Source: Halalkalibacillus halophilus DSM 18494 (GTDB lineage: Bacteria > Bacillota > Bacilli > Bacillales > Alkalibacillaceae). From it: 62,702 bases of DNA. Every line of letters starts with the position of its first letter. Within the stretch, counting starts at the first letter, position 1. The notes under the pieces are model-generated. The model ran no database searches and had not been told where the DNA came from. It worked only from the letters and a program-made list of their open reading frames with translations. A program made the translations under genes and the position numbers. Location: assembly GCF_000423105.1 (NCBI RefSeq), contig NZ_AUHI01000016.1, positions 1-62,702 on the forward strand. Direction: 5' to 3'. This document shows, in pieces, positions 51,280-59,192 of the stretch.

Positions 51280-52767
51280 ATGAGTACAGAACAACAGACA
51301 GACGTAATTTTAATTGGTGCTGGGATTATGAGTGCGACATTAGGTTCGCTCTTGAAGGAATTGGATCCGAGCTTAACGATAAAAGTATTTGAAAAATTAG
51401 AGGGTTCTGGTGAGGAAAGTTCTAATGAGTGGAATAATGCAGGGACAGGACATGCTGCGTTATGTGAGTTGAACTATACGAATGAATTGCCGGACCGGAC
51501 GATTGATATTAAAAAAGCGATTAAAGTGAATGAGGATTTTCAAGTGTCTATGCAGTTTTGGGCGCATTTGGTGAAGTCTGGTTTAATGACTAATCCGCGT
51601 GATTTCATTGTGAAGTTACCGCATATGAGTTTTGTTAAAGGGGAAGACAATGTTGATTATTTGAAGCGTAGGTATGAGACTATGTCCGAGAATCCATTGT
51701 TTGCGGATATGGAATTTAGTGATGATCCGGAGCAATTGAAATCTTGGATGCCACTCATGATGGAGAATCGTACACCGGATGAGCCGATTGCTGCGACGAA
51801 GATTGATGCTGGTACGGATGTTAATTTCGGGGCATTGACTCGTAAGTTGTTTAGTCATTTAGAAGAACAAGATCTTGATATTCGTTATAATCACCAGGTG
51901 GACAATCTGAATCAATTAGATGATCAATCGTGGGAAGTGAAAGTCCGCAACATGGATAGTGGCGAAATCGAGCGTCATTCGGCTAAATTCGTCTTTATCG
52001 GTGGAGGCGGTGGAAGTCTTCACTTGCTTCAAAAGTCTGGAATTCCTGAAGGTAAAGGGATTGGCGGCTTTCCTGTAAGTGGGATTTTCATGGTGACCCA
52101 TAATCAAGAATTAGTAAAACAGCATGATGCCAAAGTGTATGGGAAAGCTCCAACAGGGGCTCCACCAATGTCGGTGCCTCACTTGGATACCCGACTAGTA
52201 GACGGACAGAAGTCTTTATTCTTTGGTCCATTTGCCGGTTTTTCTCCGAAGTTCTTGAAGGGTGGATCGATGCTAGATTTAATTTCTTCGGTCAAACCTA
52301 GTAATCTAACAACTATGTTAGCAGCTGGGGCCAAAGAGATGCCATTGACCAAATATTTGATTTCACAAGTATTACAGTCGAAAGAGAATCGCATGGATGC
52401 TTTACGTGATTTTGTTCCAAATGCGAAGAGTGAAGACTGGGAATTAGTCACAGCTGGACAGCGTGTGCAGGTGATTAAAGATACGGATGATAAAGGCAAA
52501 GGGACCTTACAATTTGGTACGGAACTAGTTACCTCTTCTGACGGATCAATCGCCGCACTTTTAGGGGCTTCACCAGGAGCATCTACGGCAGTATCTGTTA
52601 TGTTGGATATCCTGGAGCGTTGTTACCCAGAGCGCATGGATGAATGGGAACCAAAAATCAAAGAAATGATTCCATCTTACGGCAAGAAATTGATGGATGA
52701 TTCGGATCTTGTACGTGAAATTCATGATTATACAGAAGAAGCGTTAGGGTTTGATGAAGAGAAATAA
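51280..52767 (+). CDS. mqo: malate:quinone oxidoreductase
   Basis: A 495-residue FAD enzyme of the MQO family. It has the N-terminal nucleotide fold (DVILIGAGIMSATLGSLLKE), the WNNAGTGHAALCELNYT signature, VFIGGGGGSLHLLQKSGIPE, and C-terminal LLGASPGASTAVSVMLDILE. It oxidises malate to oxaloacetate and passes electrons to menaquinone at the membrane, an alternative to NAD-malate dehydrogenase in the TCA cycle. Length is normal. Single gene with a cre box before and a terminator after it. Confidence 0.97.
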   Translation: MSTEQQTDVILIGAGIMSATLGSLLKELDPSLTIKVFEKLEGSGEESSNEWNNAGTGHAALCELNYTNELPDRTIDIKKAIKVNEDFQVSMQFWAHLVKSGLMTNPRDFIVKLPHMSFVKGEDNVDYLKRRYETMSENPLFADMEFSDDPEQLKSWMPLMMENRTPDEPIAATKIDAGTDVNFGALTRKLFSHLEEQDLDIRYNHQVDNLNQLDDQSWEVKVRNMDSGEIERHSAKFVFIGGGGGSLHLLQKSGIPEGKGIGGFPVSGIFMVTHNQELVKQHDAKVYGKAPTGAPPMSVPHLDTRLVDGQKSLFFGPFAGFSPKFLKGGSMLDLISSVKPSNLTTMLAAGAKEMPLTKYLISQVLQSKENRMDALRDFVPNAKSEDWELVTAGQRVQVIKDTDDKGKGTLQFGTELVTSSDGSIAALLGASPGASTAVSVMLDILERCYPERMDEWEPKIKEMIPSYGKKLMDDSDLVREIHDYTEEALGFDEEK

Positions 52768-52772
52768 TGAAG

Positions 52773-52807
52773 AGAATCATCGGCTAGAAGGCTGGTGGTT
52801 CTTTTTT
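52773..52807 (+). terminator. intrinsic terminator of mqo
   Basis: AGAATCATCGGCT / GGCTGGTGGTTCT stem (several G-U pairs) with a 4-base loop and six T. Confidence 0.8.
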
Positions 52808-52831
52808 GTATTGATTTAAAAAAGGGTAATT

Positions 52832-53257
52832 TTAAACAGTGTATCGAGTGTTCCAGTTTTTGGGAAAGTCGATTTTATTAGCATAAGTATAACGAATTAA
52901 CTGGCCGTGATGTTGGATTTCATGTTCGTATAAATCCATTAATAGATTAACGTTTATTTCATTTAAGTTATTAGCTTGTAAAAAATCCTCTATGTTTCTG
53001 TGAGTTTCATTTAATAGAGCAATTATTGAATTTTTATCATTACTATTTGTTAAGCTACATTCAAAACCAATCCATTCTCCAGCCTTTAGAGCATTTAAGT
53101 AACTTTCCCTTGCTCCAATAATACAATAAGCCTGTTCTCCAATAGTGTTGGATGGCGCATTTGGAATTTTAAGCTCTAAGCTACGTTCGTTTACATGTTC
53201 GAAGTAGTCTTCTGATAAATGCAATGATTGGAGAAATCGTGTTATTAGTGCATCCAT
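52832..53257 (-). CDS. DinB-family (four-helix bundle) metal-dependent enzyme
   Basis: A 141-residue DinB/YfiT-type protein. A His near residue 16 (LHLSEDYFEHV) and the C-terminal pair (DLYEHEIQHHGQLIRYTYA) make the typical three-His metal site. Members bind nickel or zinc, and some are bacillithiol or mycothiol transferases; the substrate is not clear here. ATG at 53257 has AGGTG 7 bases before it. Single gene. Confidence 0.85.
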   Translation of the reverse strand: MDALITRFLQSLHLSEDYFEHVNERSLELKIPNAPSNTIGEQAYCIIGARESYLNALKAGEWIGFECSLTNSNDKNSIIALLNETHRNIEDFLQANNLNEINVNLLMDLYEHEIQHHGQLIRYTYANKIDFPKNWNTRYTV

Positions 53258-53322
53258 ATATGGCACCTCATTTCTAAATTTAATTTTTGTCTAAAAATAA
53301 AAGCATACATCATCAACGGAGT

Positions 53323-53586
53323 TTATTCGAATAAGTTAAAAGCAATTATTCCTATCAAAACTATTAAACTTACTCTGAATATTACCTTGTCCAATTTAGT
53401 AGCACCTATTTTAGTATCTGCAAATTGAAAGTAAATGCAGAGGAGAATATAACCAAACATTGTTAAACCGTATGCGGCAGTATCCTGGAGTACGGATAGA
53501 CTTCTTAATACTGCGAGGCCAATAAGTAAGTGTCCTGTATACCCTACAACTAAATGTATATATTTTTTCCTGCTTTCATCATCCAT
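53323..53586 (-). CDS. small three-helix membrane protein, unknown function
   Basis: An 87-residue protein with three hydrophobic segments (LVVGYTGHLLIGLAVLRSL; YGLTMFGYILLCIYFQFA; VIFRVSLIVLIGIIAFNLF). It overlaps the upstream gene by 8 bases (ATGGATGA), so the two are translationally coupled. No family recognised. Confidence 0.65.
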   Translation of the reverse strand: MDDESRKKYIHLVVGYTGHLLIGLAVLRSLSVLQDTAAYGLTMFGYILLCIYFQFADTKIGATKLDKVIFRVSLIVLIGIIAFNLFE

Positions 53587-53803
53587 TGAACATACCTACA
53601 ACATATAACTTAGCAAACCTTATTGAAATTTTAACATAAAATAACAATTCGTTCTGATTGCTGTTCGTTTTTTTATATAATTCTTCTATAGCGCTCCAAT
53701 TTTTAACAAATATTTTCCGCAGCATCACCATAAAAAAACCTTCCCAACCGAACTGTATAATGAAGAAAATAATACAAAAAACTATTATGTTTCTTTGTTT
53801 CAT
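53579..53803 (-). CDS. small membrane protein, unknown function
   Basis: A 74-residue protein with one N-terminal helix (NIIVFCIIFFIIQFGW) and a basic helical part (KISIRFAKLYVVGMF). It is first in a two-gene minus-strand operon with 53323-53586. No strong ribosome site was seen, so the start is uncertain. Confidence 0.55.
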   Translation of the reverse strand: MKQRNIIVFCIIFFIIQFGWEGFFMVMLRKIFVKNWSAIEELYKKTNSNQNELLFYVKISIRFAKLYVVGMFNG

Positions 53804-53859
53804 TCAGAGCGGAAAGAATATATAATGGGATAAACCATATAAAAAGGGGCAATTGTGGG

Positions 53860-54765
53860 ATGAAAAAACTAGCTCTTCTAATGATTTTTGTATTGATGAT
53901 TGGATTTATTGCTTCACCGCTTGCATTAGCGAACGAGCATGATGACGATGTTATTGATGAATACCATGGCGAGCCGATTTTAGTTTTAGGTGAGCAGTTA
54001 GATGAAACGCAGCGAAATGAAGTGCGAGAGACATTAGATGCACAAGATGCGGAAGAATTGATTGTTACAGGTCAAGATTTAAGTGATTATATCGGTGGGA
54101 ATCCGAATGCGAATATGTATTCTTCTGCGAAAGTGACTCATATGGATGATGGTCACGGAATCGAAGTTGATATTGTTACTCCAGACAATATTACAGAAGT
54201 AACTCGTGAAATGTACGAGAATGCGTTATTAACTGCTGGTGTGGAGAATGCAATGGTTGAGGTTGCTTCCCCATTGCGCGTAACGGGACACTCTGCTTTA
54301 GTAGGTATTTATAAAGCTTTCCATGTGGAAGGTGGATCTTTAGATCAGGACCGCATGGAAGTAGCGAATGATGAGCTAAACGTGGCAACGGAAATTGCTG
54401 AAGAGGAAGAGAACGTCGATTCCGATGAAATTACTGCGTTATTGACGGAAATTAAGAAGGCAATCTCTGAACAAAATCCAGCTTCAAGAGAAGATGTAGA
54501 ACAAATTGTTGATGAGAAAATTAATGAACTTAACTTAGAATTAAGTGAAGAGAACCGACAAATGTTGATTGATTTAGTGGATCGTATGCGTAGTTTGAAT
54601 ATTGACTTTGATCGTGTGAGCGAGCAACTAGAGAATATTGTTGGGGATCTTCAGGATCGTTTGGATGATTTAACCGATGGCAATGCGGATGGAATTTGGA
54701 ACGCGATTAGAAACTTCTTTATTTCCATTGCGAACTGGTTCCAAGGATTATTTGCGAAAATTTAA
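53860..54765 (+). CDS. DUF1002-family secreted protein (YpuA-like)
   Basis: A 301-residue exported protein. A signal peptide (LALLMIFVLMIGFIASPLAL, cut after ALA) is followed by the DUF1002 domain (about 40-180; LGEQLDETQRNEVRETLDAQ, VTPDNITEVTREMYENALLT, VTGHSALVGIYKAF). A helical acidic part and a C-terminal amphipathic, aromatic end (NAIRNFFISIANWFQGLFAK) complete it. The family includes YpuA of Bacillus subtilis; the role is unknown, probably at the cell surface. Single gene with a terminator. Confidence 0.88.
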   Translation: MKKLALLMIFVLMIGFIASPLALANEHDDDVIDEYHGEPILVLGEQLDETQRNEVRETLDAQDAEELIVTGQDLSDYIGGNPNANMYSSAKVTHMDDGHGIEVDIVTPDNITEVTREMYENALLTAGVENAMVEVASPLRVTGHSALVGIYKAFHVEGGSLDQDRMEVANDELNVATEIAEEEENVDSDEITALLTEIKKAISEQNPASREDVEQIVDEKINELNLELSEENRQMLIDLVDRMRSLNIDFDRVSEQLENIVGDLQDRLDDLTDGNADGIWNAIRNFFISIANWFQGLFAKI

Positions 54766-54777
54766 CTTATAAAATTG

Positions 54778-54816
54778 AACTCTCGTGGAAGAAATTTTCC
54801 GCGGGAGTTTTTGTTT
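54778..54816 (+). terminator. intrinsic terminator of the DUF1002 gene
   Basis: AACTCTCGTGGAA / TTCCGCGGGAGTT stem (G-U pairs) with a short loop, then TTTTGTTTTT. Confidence 0.8.
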
Positions 54817-54910
54817 TTATATAAGACTTCACATGTGGAAAGTCTAGTTTTTACAGTCTCTAGTTAGGGTAAACTAGGAGTAACTATTAGATTTTAAGGA
54901 GGTTTTGATC

Positions 54911-55219
54911 ATGCGTGATACATTCAAAAAAGGTTTAACGATTGGGTTGGGACTAGCTGCTTCTAGTAAAGAGCAGGTGGACCAAGTGGTAGATGAGTTG
55001 AGAAATAAAGGTGAATTAACAAAAGAAGAGTCCAATAGTTTGTTAAATGAACTGCGCGTCAAAGGTGAAAAGACACAGGAAGAGTGGGAAAGTAATATTC
55101 AAGATAAAATGAAGAAACGTTTGGAAGAAATAGGTGTGCCAACGAAAGAAGAGCATCAGGCTTTGGAAGCTCGTGTAGCTGAACTAGAGAAAAAGCTGGC
55201 TGCAAGCGAAAGTGAGTAA
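54911..55219 (+). CDS. phasin-like / PHA regulator family small protein
   Basis: A 102-residue helical protein (DTFKKGLTIGLGLAASSKEQ at the start, two coiled-coil stretches VDQVVDELRNKGELTKEESN and ALEARVAELEKKLAASE). It fits the COG3937 phasin-like family that often precedes an AarF/UbiB kinase gene in Bacilli, as here. Start ATG 54911 with AGGAGG 8 bases upstream; the TTG at 54905 is inside the spacing. Possibly a partner of the kinase (inference). Confidence 0.8.
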   Translation: MRDTFKKGLTIGLGLAASSKEQVDQVVDELRNKGELTKEESNSLLNELRVKGEKTQEEWESNIQDKMKKRLEEIGVPTKEEHQALEARVAELEKKLAASESE

Positions 55220-55254
55220 TTTTTGAAAATTTGGCTAAGTGAGGGGGGATTATT

Positions 55255-56934
55255 ATTCTTAGAAAACAGATGCGTCATATGAATAGATACCGTGAAATCG
55301 CAACCGCCTTTTCGCGAAATGGGTTTGATTTTTTTGTGAAAGAGGTAGGTTTGGATAAAGTTTTCACGCTTCCTCGTCGTGTCGTGGAAAACAAAAGAGG
55401 TCCTGAGGGTACAAAAACGATGGGTGAACGGATTCGCTCTTTTTTAGAAGATTTAGGTCCGACTTTTATTAAAATTGGGCAAATGGCTAGTAATCGCCCC
55501 GATTTAATTCCAGAAGATATTATGGAGGAATTGGGCCAATTACAGGACGAAGTGAATCCGTTCCCATTTGAAGATGTGAAGCGCATTGTAGAGGCAGAAC
55601 TCGAGCAACCATTAGAAGAATTATTTGATTATTTTGAGGAAGAGCCATTGGGAGTGGCCTCTATTGGCCAGGTTCATAAGGCTATGCTGTATTCAGGTGA
55701 ATATGTGGCTGTGAAAGTTCAGCGTCCGAAAGTTGAAAAACAGATACATACAGACTTAGAGATTCTTCAAGAATTAGCGACGCGAGCGGAACGAAGGTTG
55801 AAATGGGCTCAAGATTATCAAGTGAAGGATGTTATAAAAGAATTTTCAAAAGCGATTAAAGAAGAGTTGGATTACGAAACGGAAGGTCGCAATGCAGACT
55901 TGATGTCTAGGCAGTTTGAAAATGATTCCTCTGTGCAAATCCCAAATATTTATTGGGACTATACCTCGAAGAAAGTATTAACGATGGAGTTTGTGGAAGG
56001 GATTAAATTAGATGACACTGCGTCGTTGCAAGAGGAAGGCGTGGATTTACCACAGGTTGCAGAGCGATTAGTAAATGCGTTATTTTATCAGTTATTTAAA
56101 GATGGTCATTTTCATGCGGACCCTCACGTAGGGAATGTGCTGGCTGTAAATAATGAGCGTTTAGCATTTATGGACTTTGGTTTGATGGGGCATTTATCAT
56201 CTGACATGAAATCACATTTAGCAGAGTTAGTTGTCGCGATGGTCAAGCAGGAAACAGATAACATGATTAAAGCGATTAAGAAAATTGGTGGGATCCCGGA
56301 AGAACTGAACGAACACGAGTTAGATAGGGATGTCGAGCAATTTCTTATTAAATACTATGGCGTGCCTCTTAGTAATATCAGTTTGGGTGAATCGATTACG
56401 GATATTTTTCGAATTGCGCAAGAGCATCACATTAAGATTCCGGCTGATTTAACGATGGTAGGGAAAACATTGTTGACGCTTGAAGGTGTGATTGAAAAGC
56501 TGGATCCTGACTTTAGTATTATTGATGCTGCTGAACCTTTTGGAAGGGATTTAATCCGGGAGAAATACAATCCGAAACGCATCGCCAAAAAAGTCTTTGA
56601 TCAAGTTCACGAGTACGGCGATATTGTGGAAGACTTACCAGAAGTGTTTAGAGAATTAAGCTCGATGGCGAAAAAACGCAAATTGCCGCTTGAGATTAAT
56701 ATCCCGAAAGCAGATACATTTTTTGCGAAGCTTGATCAAGTAAGTAATCGCCTATCATTTGCGATTGTGCTACTTGCATTTAGTTTGATAATGACGGGGT
56801 TGATTATTGGGTCTGCGTTAGGTAGACAGTCAACTATGTTGTGGCAAGTGCCTGCGATTGAAGTTGGTTTTGTGATTGCGATGTTAATGTTTGCGTGGCT
56901 GATCTATTCGATTGTCCGTTCGGGAAGGTTTTGA
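55255..56934 (+). CDS. AarF/UbiB (ABC1)-family atypical kinase
   Basis: A protein of about 559 residues with the UbiB hallmarks: KxGQ in TFIKIGQMASNRPDLIP, the Ala-loop (GVASIGQVHKA), VAVKVQRP, ExD region (EELDYETEGRNA), HADPHVGN and DFGLMG. Two C-terminal helices anchor it to the membrane. The family supports quinone or lipid metabolism. The first ATG (55270) has no ribosome site, but GAGGGGGG lies 6 bases before an in-frame ATT (55255); the extra residues (LRKQ) look natural, so ATT may be the start. Confidence 0.88.
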   Translation: MLRKQMRHMNRYREIATAFSRNGFDFFVKEVGLDKVFTLPRRVVENKRGPEGTKTMGERIRSFLEDLGPTFIKIGQMASNRPDLIPEDIMEELGQLQDEVNPFPFEDVKRIVEAELEQPLEELFDYFEEEPLGVASIGQVHKAMLYSGEYVAVKVQRPKVEKQIHTDLEILQELATRAERRLKWAQDYQVKDVIKEFSKAIKEELDYETEGRNADLMSRQFENDSSVQIPNIYWDYTSKKVLTMEFVEGIKLDDTASLQEEGVDLPQVAERLVNALFYQLFKDGHFHADPHVGNVLAVNNERLAFMDFGLMGHLSSDMKSHLAELVVAMVKQETDNMIKAIKKIGGIPEELNEHELDRDVEQFLIKYYGVPLSNISLGESITDIFRIAQEHHIKIPADLTMVGKTLLTLEGVIEKLDPDFSIIDAAEPFGRDLIREKYNPKRIAKKVFDQVHEYGDIVEDLPEVFRELSSMAKKRKLPLEINIPKADTFFAKLDQVSNRLSFAIVLLAFSLIMTGLIIGSALGRQSTMLWQVPAIEVGFVIAMLMFAWLIYSIVRSGRF

Positions 56935-56953
56935 CGTGTAGATTTGTAGGTGG

Positions 56954-56985
56954 AAACGATGGTGCTAGGGCGCCATCGTTTTTAT
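56954..56985 (+). terminator. intrinsic terminator of the AarF/UbiB gene
   Basis: AAACGATGGTG / CGCCATCGTTT stem (one wobble) with a 6-base loop and a T-run. Confidence 0.8.
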
Positions 56986-57036
56986 TGTGGGAAAAGATTG
57001 ATAGTTTTAGCTGAAGTTGATTGGATGAGAGGAAGT

Positions 57037-57360
57037 CCAATAAGTTGTTAGAGCGATTCAATAAGTTGTTAGAGCGATTCAATCAGTTGTCAGGAAGTCC
57101 AATCAGTTGTTAGAGTGATTCAATCAGTCGTTAGAGAGTCCAATCAGTTGTTAGAGCGATTCAATCAGTTGTCAGGAAGTCCAATCAGTTGTTAACGCGA
57201 TTCAATCAGTTGTTAGGGAGTCCAATCAGTTGTTAACGCGATTCAATCAGTTGTCAGCACGTTTCAATCGCTCGTCAGGAAGTCCAATCGCCCGTCAGCA
57301 CGTTTCAATCGCTCGTCACCACGTTCCAATCGCCTTTCACAAGCTTCTATCAGCTGTGAG
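57037..57360. repeat. array of about 16 degenerate 20-21 bp tandem repeats
   Basis: Units follow the pattern YCAATCAGTTGTYAG plus a variable end. Ends alternate between AGCGATT-type (21 bp) and GAAGTCC-type (20 bp). The array decays towards the right (CAATCGCTCGTCA, CAATCGCCTTTCA). There are no spacers, so it is not CRISPR, and the mixed period rules out a protein repeat. The length equals two helical turns. Confidence 0.85.
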
Positions 57361-57401
57361 AACCCCCATCTCAATCTATAGTCTAAACAAATTCGCTCGA
57401 C

Positions 57402-57430
57402 TTGTGTTCAAGTGAATTTTCAACTATAAT
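57402..57430 (+). promoter_or_regulatory. sigma-A promoter of the TetR-SMR gene
   Basis: TTGTGT (57402-57407), 17 bases, TATAAT (57425-57430). The palindromic operator lies immediately downstream, at the expected transcription start. Confidence 0.6.
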
Positions 57431-57438
57431 ATTTTTAA

Positions 57439-57452
57439 ACCGTCCAGACGGT
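57439..57452. promoter_or_regulatory. palindromic TetR-type operator
   Basis: ACCGTCCAGACGGT, perfect 6-bp arms around CA, followed by a partial third arm (ACGGT). It lies between the -10 box and the gene encoding a TetR DNA-binding domain, so autoregulation is likely. Confidence 0.6.
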
Positions 57453-57488
57453 ACGGTATAAAAAACGTTATGAAAAGGGGATCCACTG

Positions 57489-57983
57489 ATGTCTAAAAAA
57501 ATTGAAATTCTCGATGCTGCTTCTCGTGTGGTTGTGAGGGAAGGGGTTGATCGGTTGACGTTGGAGACGGTTGCTAAGGAAGCTGGTGTTAGCAAGGGTG
57601 GCCTGCTTTATCATTATTCTACGAAAGATGCGCTGATCATGGCGATGAATGTTTATGTGATTGAACGTTTTCGGGAGAAGATTGATTCTAGAGTGGAAAC
57701 GGGAGTTAGTTTTCATGAGGCGTATTTGTTGGGGACGTTAGATGGTTTTTCCAAAATTATTCCATCTATTGCAGTTGTCATAGGTTTTGGTTCTTCTTTA
57801 TTTTTACTTTCTTTAGCTTTAATAGATTTGCCGCTTGGTTTTACGTACGCGATTTGGGCAGCGAATGGAACGATTTTAACAGCATTCGTAGGGGTCTATC
57901 TATTTAAGGAGAAGATTAACACTAAAGGGGTGGTTGGTATCAGCCTCATGGTTAGTGGGATAATTTTACTAAATATAGCGTAG
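57489..57983 (+). CDS. TetR DNA-binding domain fused in frame to a truncated SMR efflux protein
   Basis: A 164-residue chimera. Residues 1 to about 80 are a TetR N-terminus (helix-turn-helix LETVAKEAGVSKGGLLYHYS). Residues about 88-164 are the last three helices of a small multidrug resistance protein (LPLGFTYAIWAANGTILTAF; VGISLMVSGIILLNIA). The TetR ligand domain and the SMR first helix with its essential Glu14 are missing, as expected from an in-frame deletion that joined a tetR gene to the first of two SMR genes. Normal loci of this kind carry tetR-SMR-SMR. The result would be a membrane-bound DNA-binding protein or a null product. Confidence 0.8.
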   Translation: MSKKIEILDAASRVVVREGVDRLTLETVAKEAGVSKGGLLYHYSTKDALIMAMNVYVIERFREKIDSRVETGVSFHEAYLLGTLDGFSKIIPSIAVVIGFGSSLFLLSLALIDLPLGFTYAIWAANGTILTAFVGVYLFKEKINTKGVVGISLMVSGIILLNIA

Positions 57984-57998
57984 AAGGGGGTACTCTAA

Positions 57999-58340
57999 AT
58001 GAAGAGTGTGATCTTATTAAGTTTAGCAATTTTATTCGAGGTGTTTGGCTCTTCGATGTTAAAAATTTCTCAAGGATTTACACAATTGTATCCATCTCTA
58101 GGTGTGATTATTGGTTATTTAGCATCTTTTACTCTTCTTGGAGTGGCTTTAAAAGAAATGGCGTTGTCGATTGCTTATGCAGTGTGGGCTGCGATGGGTA
58201 CGGCGCTTACTGCAATGGTTGGCATCTTTTTCTTAGGTGAAGAAATTAATGTGCTAAAGGGAATGGCATTAGTATTAATCATTTTTGGGGTATTCTTATT
58301 AAACCATTCTAAAGCGGAACCGAAACAAATAGAAGGATAA
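57999..58340 (+). CDS. small multidrug resistance (SMR) efflux protein
   Basis: A 113-residue SMR protein with four helices. The essential Glu14 is present (LAILFEVFGSSMLK) along with the conserved SIAYAVWAAMGTALTA segment. It exports cationic drugs or metabolites by proton exchange. SMR proteins of two-gene loci work as heterodimers, but here the partner gene is the truncated chimera 15 bases upstream, so this protein must act as a homodimer or be inactive. Confidence 0.92.
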   Translation: MKSVILLSLAILFEVFGSSMLKISQGFTQLYPSLGVIIGYLASFTLLGVALKEMALSIAYAVWAAMGTALTAMVGIFFLGEEINVLKGMALVLIIFGVFLLNHSKAEPKQIEG

Positions 58341-58369
58341 TATTTATCTTTTTTCTATGTGAAAAATAT

Positions 58370-58398
58370 ATGACAATCCCGATTGATTAAGTTATAAT
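58370..58398 (+). promoter_or_regulatory. sigma-A promoter of the metNIQ-like operon
   Basis: ATGACA (58370-58375), 17 bases, TATAAT (58393-58398). The transcript would have a leader of only about 40 bases. Confidence 0.65.
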
Positions 58399-58416
58399 TA
58401 AACAGTTGTTAACACT

Positions 58417-58445
58417 AACCTTTCGAGTGGTAGAAAGGGTTTTTT
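58417..58445 (+). promoter_or_regulatory. leader hairpin overlapping the metN ribosome binding site
   Basis: AACCTTTC / GAAAGGGTT can pair across an 8-base loop and covers the AAAGGG ribosome site. Six T follow up to the ATG. It could hide the ribosome site or act as a terminator. No SAM riboswitch (S-box) is seen, though these usually precede metNIQ in Bacilli. Confidence 0.5.
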
Positions 58446-59192
58446 ATGATTACCTTACATAACGTAAGTAAACAATTTGAACAATTTAAAGCAATTGATT
58501 CGGTTTCCCTTTCGATTAATCAAGGGGAAATCTATGGGATTATTGGAGCGAGTGGTGCTGGGAAGTCGACGTTACTGCGACTGATTAATTTGCTAGAAGT
58601 GCCAGATGAAGGCGAAGTGGAAGTGAATGGAAAGGTGCTTACCAGTCTTAAGAGTAAGCCGTTAAATCAAGCGCGTCAGTCGATTGCGATGATTTTTCAA
58701 AGTTATAATCTCTTAGGTAATAAGACCGTTTACGATAATGTCGTTGTTCCGTTAGAATTATCAGGAATACCTCGCAAGGATCGTCAGGATCGTGTGATGG
58801 AGAGCCTTCAATTTGTTGGATTGGAAAGTTTTAAAGGCCAGTATCCCGCTCAATTGAGTGGTGGGCAAAAGCAACGGGTTGCGATTGCTAGAGCTCTCGC
58901 CAATCAACCGGATGTATTGCTATGTGATGAGCCGACTTCTTCGCTTGATCCGAATACTTCAGCTGAGATCTTAAGTGTGCTGATGAATATCAATGAACGC
59001 CTTGGTGTTACGATTGTGATTGTCAGTCATGAGATGGATGTTATTAAGAGTGTATGTCAGCGGGTGACTGTTATGGAAGATGGAAAAGCGCATGAGACGG
59101 TAACCATTGATCCTACAGGAATTCAGACGATTGATCATAGTGCAGAGGGTTACGTCACCCGGCTAATGAAGGATGGTGGTCGTGGTGTTTGA
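58446..59192 (+). CDS. metN: methionine-type ABC transporter ATPase (MetN-like, no NIL domain)
   Basis: A 248-residue ATPase with Walker A (GASGAGKST), signature (LSGGQKQRV), Walker B (VLLCDEPTSSLD) and the MetN-like N-terminus (GEIYGIIGASGAGKSTLLRL). Usual MetN has about 340 residues with a C-terminal NIL/ACT-like domain that senses methionine; this one stops right after the ATPase core. Feedback inhibition by methionine is thus probably lost. It overlaps the permease gene and forms an operon with metI and metQ. Confidence 0.85.
   Translation: MITLHNVSKQFEQFKAIDSVSLSINQGEIYGIIGASGAGKSTLLRLINLLEVPDEGEVEVNGKVLTSLKSKPLNQARQSIAMIFQSYNLLGNKTVYDNVVVPLELSGIPRKDRQDRVMESLQFVGLESFKGQYPAQLSGGQKQRVAIARALANQPDVLLCDEPTSSLDPNTSAEILSVLMNINERLGVTIVIVSHEMDVIKSVCQRVTVMEDGKAHETVTIDPTGIQTIDHSAEGYVTRLMKDGGRGV

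Larger units (their letters stand above)
56935..57488. other. long intergenic region with terminator, repeat array and operator
   Basis: 554 bases without a gene: the terminator of the kinase gene (56954-56985), a degenerate tandem-repeat array (57037-57360), then the promoter and TetR-like operator of the chimeric gene (57402-57452). The short ORFs over the repeats do not keep frame because unit lengths alternate. Confidence 0.7.

Noticed and set aside
57037..57360. CRISPR array
   Set aside because: Units are directly adjacent with no unique spacers, the period is 20-21 bp, and no cas genes are present.
57230..57415. 61-residue ORF over the repeat array
   Set aside because: It arises from the repeats, has no ribosome site, and the mixed 20/21 period breaks any repeat frame.
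58341..58445. SAM riboswitch before metNIQ
   Set aside because: The leader after the promoter is only about 40 bases, and the conserved S-box core was not found.
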